A stretch of DNA of 18,189 bases from Coriobacteriia bacterium (GTDB taxonomy: Bacteria > Actinomycetota > Coriobacteriia > Anaerosomatales > SLCP01). Where the stretch lies: assembly GCA_007123455.1 (NCBI GenBank), contig SKKZ01000052.1:1-18189 (forward strand). Direction: 5' to 3'. Below, in pieces: positions 14,071 through 18,189 of the stretch. Each line of letters opens with the position of its first letter. Positions within the stretch are counted from its first letter, which is position 1. The position numbers and the translations under genes are program-made. The notes beneath the pieces were generated by a model. It had not been told where the DNA came from and did no database searches. It saw only the letters and a list, made by a program, of their open reading frames with translations.

Positions 14071-15216
14071 TCACGACAGAGAAGTGCTTTTCACGAACGG
14101 CGGCCGTTCGACCCGTGCCTTGGCGGTCTTGTGTCGTATGACGACCTCGAGAGCTGTACCGGGCTCGGCAAGCGAAACGGGCAGATACGCGGTCGCGATG
14201 CCGGTCCGGAGCGTGGGCGAGAACGTGCCGCTTGCAACCTTACCCACCTCCCCGCCTTCGTGCAACACAGGGTGCCCGGCACGCGGTATTCCTCCCTCGA
14301 CAACAAGCCCGCACAGGCGGTAGGCCGGTCCCTCGGAACGTATGCGTGCGATCGCCTCGGACCCGACGAAACCGGTACCCTTCTGCGGAACGACCCACCC
14401 GAGGCCGGCAGAGATCGGATCGACACCCCTGTCCATGTCGCTTCCGTAGAGGTGATACCCCATCTCCAGACGCAGCGTGTCGCGCGCACCGAGCCCGCAA
14501 GGCGTGACTTCGGCGAAACTGAGCAGCGCGCGCCAGATCCCGGCAGCATGGGAAAGATGGCAAAGGATCTCCACCCCGTCCTCCCCCGTGTAGCCGGTGC
14601 GTGCGATAAGGACCGGTGTACCATCGAGGCGCGCCTCGCCGATGTGGAAGCGGCGAGGGACCTCGAAACCGGGGCCTGCCAGCTCCATGATGACCTCGAG
14701 TGCACGAGGTCCCTGAAGCGCTATCAGTCCCGTACGGTCCGATTCGTCCGCCAGCTCGACGATGCCGCAGTCCACCCGGTGCTCCGGCTCCGTCTGATCG
14801 CTGAGTGTGACGTCTTGAGGACAGCGTGCCCGCAGCCAGTCCAGATCGGTCTCCCTGTTGGCGGCGTTCCCGATGATGAGGTACTCGAGATCTCCGGTGT
14901 GATACACGATGAGATCGTCGATGATGCCCCCGTCTTCGTCGCACATGAGGGTGTACTGGGCGGCACCCACCTCGCCGATACGAGCCAGATCGTTGGTCAG
15001 CAGTCCCTGGAGGTAGTCGAACGCGCCGAAGCCGAAGACGCGGAACTGGGTCATATGACATACATCGAAGATGCCTGCGGACGAACGTACCGCCTCGTGT
15101 TCCTCCCTGATGCCGCTGTACTGCACCGGCATCTCGTAGCCCGCGAACGGCACCATGCGCGCTCCAAGAGCGAGGTGCTCTTCGTAGAGCGGGGTCTTCG
15201 CCAGCAAGTGGCCCAT
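14071..15216 (-). CDS. gcvT: Aminomethyltransferase (glycine cleavage T protein)
   Basis: This 381-residue enzyme transfers the methylene group from aminomethyl-lipoyl-GcvH to tetrahydrofolate and releases ammonia. Typical segments are KTPLYEEHLALGARMVPFAG near the N-terminus, AGIFDVCHMTQFRV, the GGIIDDLIVYH motif (about residues 96-106) with the catalytic-type acidic residue, IARTGYTGEDGVEI and LGARDTLRLEMGYHLYGSDM. The ATG at 15216 is supported by GGGAGGAGA four bases upstream; a longer frame to 15327 would run into the carboxypeptidase gene. It is the first gcv gene, 41 bp after the carboxypeptidase. That gap is too short for a glycine riboswitch. Confidence 0.97.
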   Translation of the reverse strand: MGHLLAKTPLYEEHLALGARMVPFAGYEMPVQYSGIREEHEAVRSSAGIFDVCHMTQFRVFGFGAFDYLQGLLTNDLARIGEVGAAQYTLMCDEDGGIIDDLIVYHTGDLEYLIIGNAANRETDLDWLRARCPQDVTLSDQTEPEHRVDCGIVELADESDRTGLIALQGPRALEVIMELAGPGFEVPRRFHIGEARLDGTPVLIARTGYTGEDGVEILCHLSHAAGIWRALLSFAEVTPCGLGARDTLRLEMGYHLYGSDMDRGVDPISAGLGWVVPQKGTGFVGSEAIARIRSEGPAYRLCGLVVEGGIPRAGHPVLHEGGEVGKVASGTFSPTLRTGIATAYLPVSLAEPGTALEVVIRHKTAKARVERPPFVKSTSLS

Positions 15217-15257
15217 CTGTTCTCCTCCCGTATGTGTCCCGATGTCGGCTCCGGCAC

Positions 15258-16532
15258 CTACAGTGCGATCGCCGGCTCGGCAGTCTCTCCGAAGAGTGAC
15301 CTCCACGCCCGGACCATGCGGATCCACGCACGCTCCAGAAGTGTCGGCTTTCTGACATCGACCACGGCTATCAGAGGTACCTGGGCGATCAGCCGATCTC
15401 CCTGTACGAGTGAGAGAGTCCCCATACGGTCCCCCCTCATGATCGGTGCGTCCACCTTCTCGGGCAGCTGAACGGTGCGGGTCACTTCACCGGCAAGGTC
15501 GAACACCGGCAGATTGGCCGGCACCCCCACGACCGCCTCGACTGTCACGTCCAGGTAGTCCGCGACCGGCAGCACCGAGATCACCTCTCCCGTCTGTGCC
15601 AGATTGCGTTCGGCAAAGTGCACGAATCCCCACTCGAGGAGTAGTGCAGCCTCCTGGAAACGAGTCGCCTCGTCAGGTGCTCCCAGGATGACGGTGTACA
15701 ACTCGATACCTTCGCGCTCGGCTGAACCGACAAGACAATATCCCGCACGACTCGTCCATCCGGTCTTCACGCCGGTGGCGCCCTCAAGCGTCCCGATCAG
15801 CAGGTTGCTGTTCTCGAACACCTGCGGGCCTTCTGTTCCATCGATCACGACCTCGGGAAGCGTTACCATCCGACGGAACTCGGAATCTCCCATCGCGTAG
15901 CGCGCAAGCGTCCCCAGGTCCCGTGCGCTCGTGTGGTGGCCGTCGGCATCGAGCCCGTGAGGATTCGCGAATGAGGTGGCATCGAGACCGAGCCGATCGG
16001 CCGTCGCATTCATCATAGCCGCGAAGCCGTCGACACTTCCCCCGACGTGCTCGGCCACGGCCACCGCGGCATCGTTGCCTGACCGAACCAGTATGGCCTG
16101 CAGAAGCACACCGAGCGGATAGGTCGCACCCGCCTTCAGCCGTGCTGCCGCCTGACCTGTCGTCGCGGCGCGCTGAGACACCACGACAGGTTCGTCGAGA
16201 GACGCATTCTCCAGCGCGACGATCGCCGTCATGATCTTCGTTGTGCTCGCCATCGCGCGCTCGACATCGGGCTCCCGTGACCACAGCACACGCCCGTCGG
16301 AAGTCATCAGTACGCCGGAAGGCGCCACAACATCAGGAGCCTTCTGCGCCACCTCGGCCGGCAACTCGCCGACGGCGACGTCGCCCAGTGTGTCTGTCGG
16401 CGATACCGCACCTGGCGCCACTCCCACCGATCCGAGCACAAGGGCTGCAACGAGGAGTGCCGACATGAACCCGGGGATCCCGAGGTCACGATATCGGCTA
16501 GCTCTGTCTTGGTGGCGCGTGAACAGCTGCAT
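15258..16532 (-). CDS. D-alanyl-D-alanine carboxypeptidase (S11, DacA/DacF type)
   Basis: This 424-residue secreted low-molecular-weight penicillin-binding protein trims the terminal D-Ala from peptidoglycan stem peptides. The signal anchor is around residues 22-40 (FMSALLVAALVLGSVGV). The active-site motifs are STTK (Ser96, Lys99), SGN (151-153) and KTG (256-258), with the expected spacing. A C-terminal PBP5-like beta domain follows, and the final LLERAWIRMVRAWRSLFG looks like the amphipathic membrane anchor typical of the family. The ATG at 16532 has GGAAGA eight bases upstream; the GTG at 16577 has none and adds a Cys-rich, non-signal-like stretch. It lies 80 bp after the ACT gene and 41 bp before gcvT, in the same direction. 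I see no clear promoter in the 80-bp gap. Confidence 0.94.
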   Translation of the reverse strand: MQLFTRHQDRASRYRDLGIPGFMSALLVAALVLGSVGVAPGAVSPTDTLGDVAVGELPAEVAQKAPDVVAPSGVLMTSDGRVLWSREPDVERAMASTTKIMTAIVALENASLDEPVVVSQRAATTGQAAARLKAGATYPLGVLLQAILVRSGNDAAVAVAEHVGGSVDGFAAMMNATADRLGLDATSFANPHGLDADGHHTSARDLGTLARYAMGDSEFRRMVTLPEVVIDGTEGPQVFENSNLLIGTLEGATGVKTGWTSRAGYCLVGSAEREGIELYTVILGAPDEATRFQEAALLLEWGFVHFAERNLAQTGEVISVLPVADYLDVTVEAVVGVPANLPVFDLAGEVTRTVQLPEKVDAPIMRGDRMGTLSLVQGDRLIAQVPLIAVVDVRKPTLLERAWIRMVRAWRSLFGETAEPAIAL

Positions 16533-16612
16533 GCAATTCTTCCGTGTGCAACGAATGTGAGGCCGGGTGAACCACACGCATCAGCGTACCCCAGAACGGT
16601 TCGTCCGGGAGA

Positions 16613-17059
16613 TCAGGCTCCGTTGTCGGGCTCGTAGAGATCGGTCGGGCGCAACACACGGTATCCGGCGGACTCGAGGACGTCACGCGCACGCTCGTCG
16701 TCCACCTTCAGGACATCGACCGCCCCTCCCCTTCCCGGCTCTACGAAGCAGTAGGCGTATTCCACATTGATGTCCTCGGCACCGAGAGCTTCGAGCACGT
16801 CGGCAAGTGCCCCCGGTTCGTTGGGCACCTCGACCGCGATCACACCGGTAACCGACACACCGAAGCCCGCTTCCTCGAGTGCCTTCTGGGCCATGCGGGG
16901 ATGATCGCAGATGATACGGACGACTCCGAACTCCTCTGTGTCTGCGACCATCAGTGCGCGCATGTTCACGCCGACATCGCCCACAGCCCGACACAAGTTC
17001 GCAAGCCGCCCCGGTTGGTTCTCGAGGAACACCGAGATCTGCTCGATCATGTGGCTCAC
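16613..17059 (-). CDS. Tandem ACT-domain protein linked to phenylacetate-CoA ligase
   Basis: This 148-residue protein has two ACT domains: IEQISVFLENQPGRLANLCR (residues 5-24) opens the first and VIAVEVPNEPGALADVLEAL (73-92) the second. It is similar throughout to the ACT protein at 1200-1616, for example in NMRALMVADTEEFGVVRI against NIRGFSVSDTAEYGILRL, so the two are paralogues. It is probably a stand-alone amino-acid sensor acting with the CoA ligase or a shared regulator. The GTG at 17059 overlaps the paaK stop (GTGA), but the SD-like GGAAGGGG is only one base before it; the ATG at 17050, giving 145 residues, has better spacing and may be the true start. The ligand is not known. Confidence 0.9.
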   Translation of the reverse strand: MSHMIEQISVFLENQPGRLANLCRAVGDVGVNMRALMVADTEEFGVVRIICDHPRMAQKALEEAGFGVSVTGVIAVEVPNEPGALADVLEALGAEDINVEYAYCFVEPGRGGAVDVLKVDDERARDVLESAGYRVLRPTDLYEPDNGA

Positions 17060-18189
17060 GCCCCTTCCGTCTCGCCGCGCAGATCGACCACGCGGCGTGC
17101 TTTGCCTTCACTGCGCTCGATCGACCTCGGCTCGACGAGTTTGACGCCGATCGAAACGGCCAGCGCGGCGGCGATCTCCGAACCCACCTTTCGCTGGAGT
17201 TCCTCGAGTTCGCGAATCTCGTCGAACGCAAGCTCAGGAGCGACCTCGACATGCACCTCGACGGTGTCCATCGACCCACGCTTGCCGAGTACCACCTGAT
17301 AGTGGGGAGCTACACCGGGTATGCCCGCCAGCACCTGCTCGATCTGGCTCGGGAACACGTTTACCCCGCGGATGATGATCATGTCGTCGGTCCGCCCGGT
17401 GATGCGCTCCATCCGCCGGAATGTTCGACCGCACGGACACTCCCCGGGAATGATGCGGGAGATGTCACGGGTCCGGTACCGGATGACGGGTATGCCCTCC
17501 TTGGTCAGGGTCGTGAAGACCACCTCGCCCCGCTCGCCATCGGGCACCGGCCGAAGCGTCTCGGGGTCGAGTATCTCGATCAGGAAATGGTCCTCGTTCA
17601 CATGCAAGCCGTGCTGCTCGACACACTCGCTGGCGACACCGGGACCGAGGACCTCGGACAGGCCGTAGATGTCTATAGCCCGCACGCCGAGGTGCTCCTC
17701 GATCTGAATCCGCATGTTCTCACTCCACGGCTCGGCACCGAAGACGCCGATGCGCAATGGAAGGGAGCGGGGGTCGATGCCCATCTCCTCGGCAGTCTCG
17801 GCCACGAGCAGCGAGTACGAGGGCGTGCAGGCGAGCACCGTGACACCGAAGTCCGAGAGCACCTGGACCTGCCTGCGGGTGTTACCGCCCGATATAGGTA
17901 CCGTGAGGCAACCGAGACGCTCCGACCCGTAGTGCACGCCGAGCCCGCCGGTGAACAGGCCGTAGCCGTAGGCGACCTGAACCACATCGTCGGGAGTCGC
18001 TCCGGCAGATGCCAGGGTGCGTGCCATCAGATCTGCCCAGTTCGAGATGTCGGTCTTCGTGTAGCCGACGACCGTGATCTGGCCTGTCGTCCCGGAGGAG
18101 GCGTGGACCCGGACGATATCCCGGGTCGGGGCGGCGAACATTCCGTACGGATAGTGCGCCCTCATGTCATCTTTGACGGTGAACGGAAA
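17056..18189 (-). CDS. paaK: Phenylacetate-CoA ligase family enzyme (5' end cut by window edge)
   Basis: The frame is open to the right edge; 377 residues are visible and roughly 50-60 N-terminal residues are missing. The visible protein begins FPFTVKDDMRAHYPYGMFAA, the usual PaaK context. The ATP loop is HASSGTTGQITVVGY, where most relatives I recall have Lys-Pro in place of Gln-Ile. Later motifs are YGYGLFTGGLGVHYG, YGLSEVLGPGVASEC, HVNEDHFLIEILDPE, VIRYRTRDISRI and GRTDDMIIIRGVNVFPSQIE, with a C-terminal EGKARRV. The enzyme is AMP-forming and links phenylacetate, indoleacetate or hydroxyphenylacetate with CoA. In amino-acid fermenters the paralogue near IorAB could serve either for arylacetate activation or, in reverse, energy conservation; the sequence does not decide. 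It overlaps the ACT gene by four bases. Confidence 0.95.
   Translation of the reverse strand, partial: FPFTVKDDMRAHYPYGMFAAPTRDIVRVHASSGTTGQITVVGYTKTDISNWADLMARTLASAGATPDDVVQVAYGYGLFTGGLGVHYGSERLGCLTVPISGGNTRRQVQVLSDFGVTVLACTPSYSLLVAETAEEMGIDPRSLPLRIGVFGAEPWSENMRIQIEEHLGVRAIDIYGLSEVLGPGVASECVEQHGLHVNEDHFLIEILDPETLRPVPDGERGEVVFTTLTKEGIPVIRYRTRDISRIIPGECPCGRTFRRMERITGRTDDMIIIRGVNVFPSQIEQVLAGIPGVAPHYQVVLGKRGSMDTVEVHVEVAPELAFDEIRELEELQRKVGSEIAAALAVSIGVKLVEPRSIERSEGKARRVVDLRGETEGA

Noticed and set aside
15217..15257. Possible glycine riboswitch before gcvT
   Set aside because: Only 41 bases separate the carboxypeptidase stop from gcvT, too short for even one glycine aptamer, and a Shine-Dalgarno fills part of it.
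12188..15471. Long open frames (about 500 codons) on the plus strand opposite the gcv genes
   Set aside because: They lie antisense to clearly conserved gcvPA and gcvT, have Arg/His/Asp-rich compositions typical of the shadow frame of GC-rich genes, and match no family.

Overview
The window is GC-rich, densely packed chromosomal DNA. No stretch above about 150 bp lacks a gene. It most likely comes from an anaerobic, non-model member of the Actinomycetota, with a Coriobacteriia-like or related deep lineage as the best guess. The reasons are an FHA protein of the GarA/OdhI type next to an FtsR-type MerR regulator (an actinobacterial gene pair), a small protein with an RsiG-type c-di-GMP motif (an actinobacterial family), and genes for ferredoxin-dependent amino-acid fermentation (IorAB, an arylacetate-CoA ligase, split-P glycine cleavage). 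The taxon is inferred from gene content and was not tested by a search.

Layout from left to right. (1) 1-3969, minus strand: an apparent operon iorA-iorB-ACT protein-branched-chain-type solute-binding lipoprotein. The first three genes are joined by one- to four-base stop/start overlaps, and the lipoprotein runs off the left edge. (2) 4078-6490: two divergent secreted cell-wall proteins. Both begin with a signal peptide and a PcsB/CwlO-like coiled coil, but one ends in NlpC/P60 and the other in an RlpA-like double-psi barrel. They share a 145-bp intergenic region with back-to-back extended -10 elements. (3) 6507-9877, minus strand: a seven-gene run, rsiG-like - 86-aa unknown - garA-like FHA - ftsR-like MerR - nuclease-fold-like unknown - hpt - apt, behind an extended -10 promoter. 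(4) 10009-15216, minus strand: gcvT-gcvH-gcvPA-gcvPB-lipM-like, a glycine cleavage operon with its own octanoyltransferase but no L-protein. (5) 15258-16532: a D-alanyl-D-alanine carboxypeptidase. (6) 16613-18189, minus strand: a phenylacetate-CoA ligase, cut by the right edge, and a second tandem-ACT protein overlapping it.

How the genes fit together. IorAB oxidises arylpyruvates from aromatic amino acids to aryl-acetyl-CoA and reduced ferredoxin. PaaK interconverts arylacetate and its CoA ester. The two related tandem-ACT proteins, one beside each enzyme, look like amino-acid sensors for this pathway. Glycine cleavage supplies methylene-THF, CO2 and NADH, and its H-protein needs the adjacent LipM-like enzyme for lipoylation. 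The middle operon combines a possible c-di-GMP sensor, a phospho-dependent FHA switch, a cell-division regulator and purine salvage.

The most interesting part is the regulatory operon at 6507-9938, followed by the pair of coiled-coil wall proteins. I see no mobile element, CRISPR array, tRNA, rRNA or convincing riboswitch.
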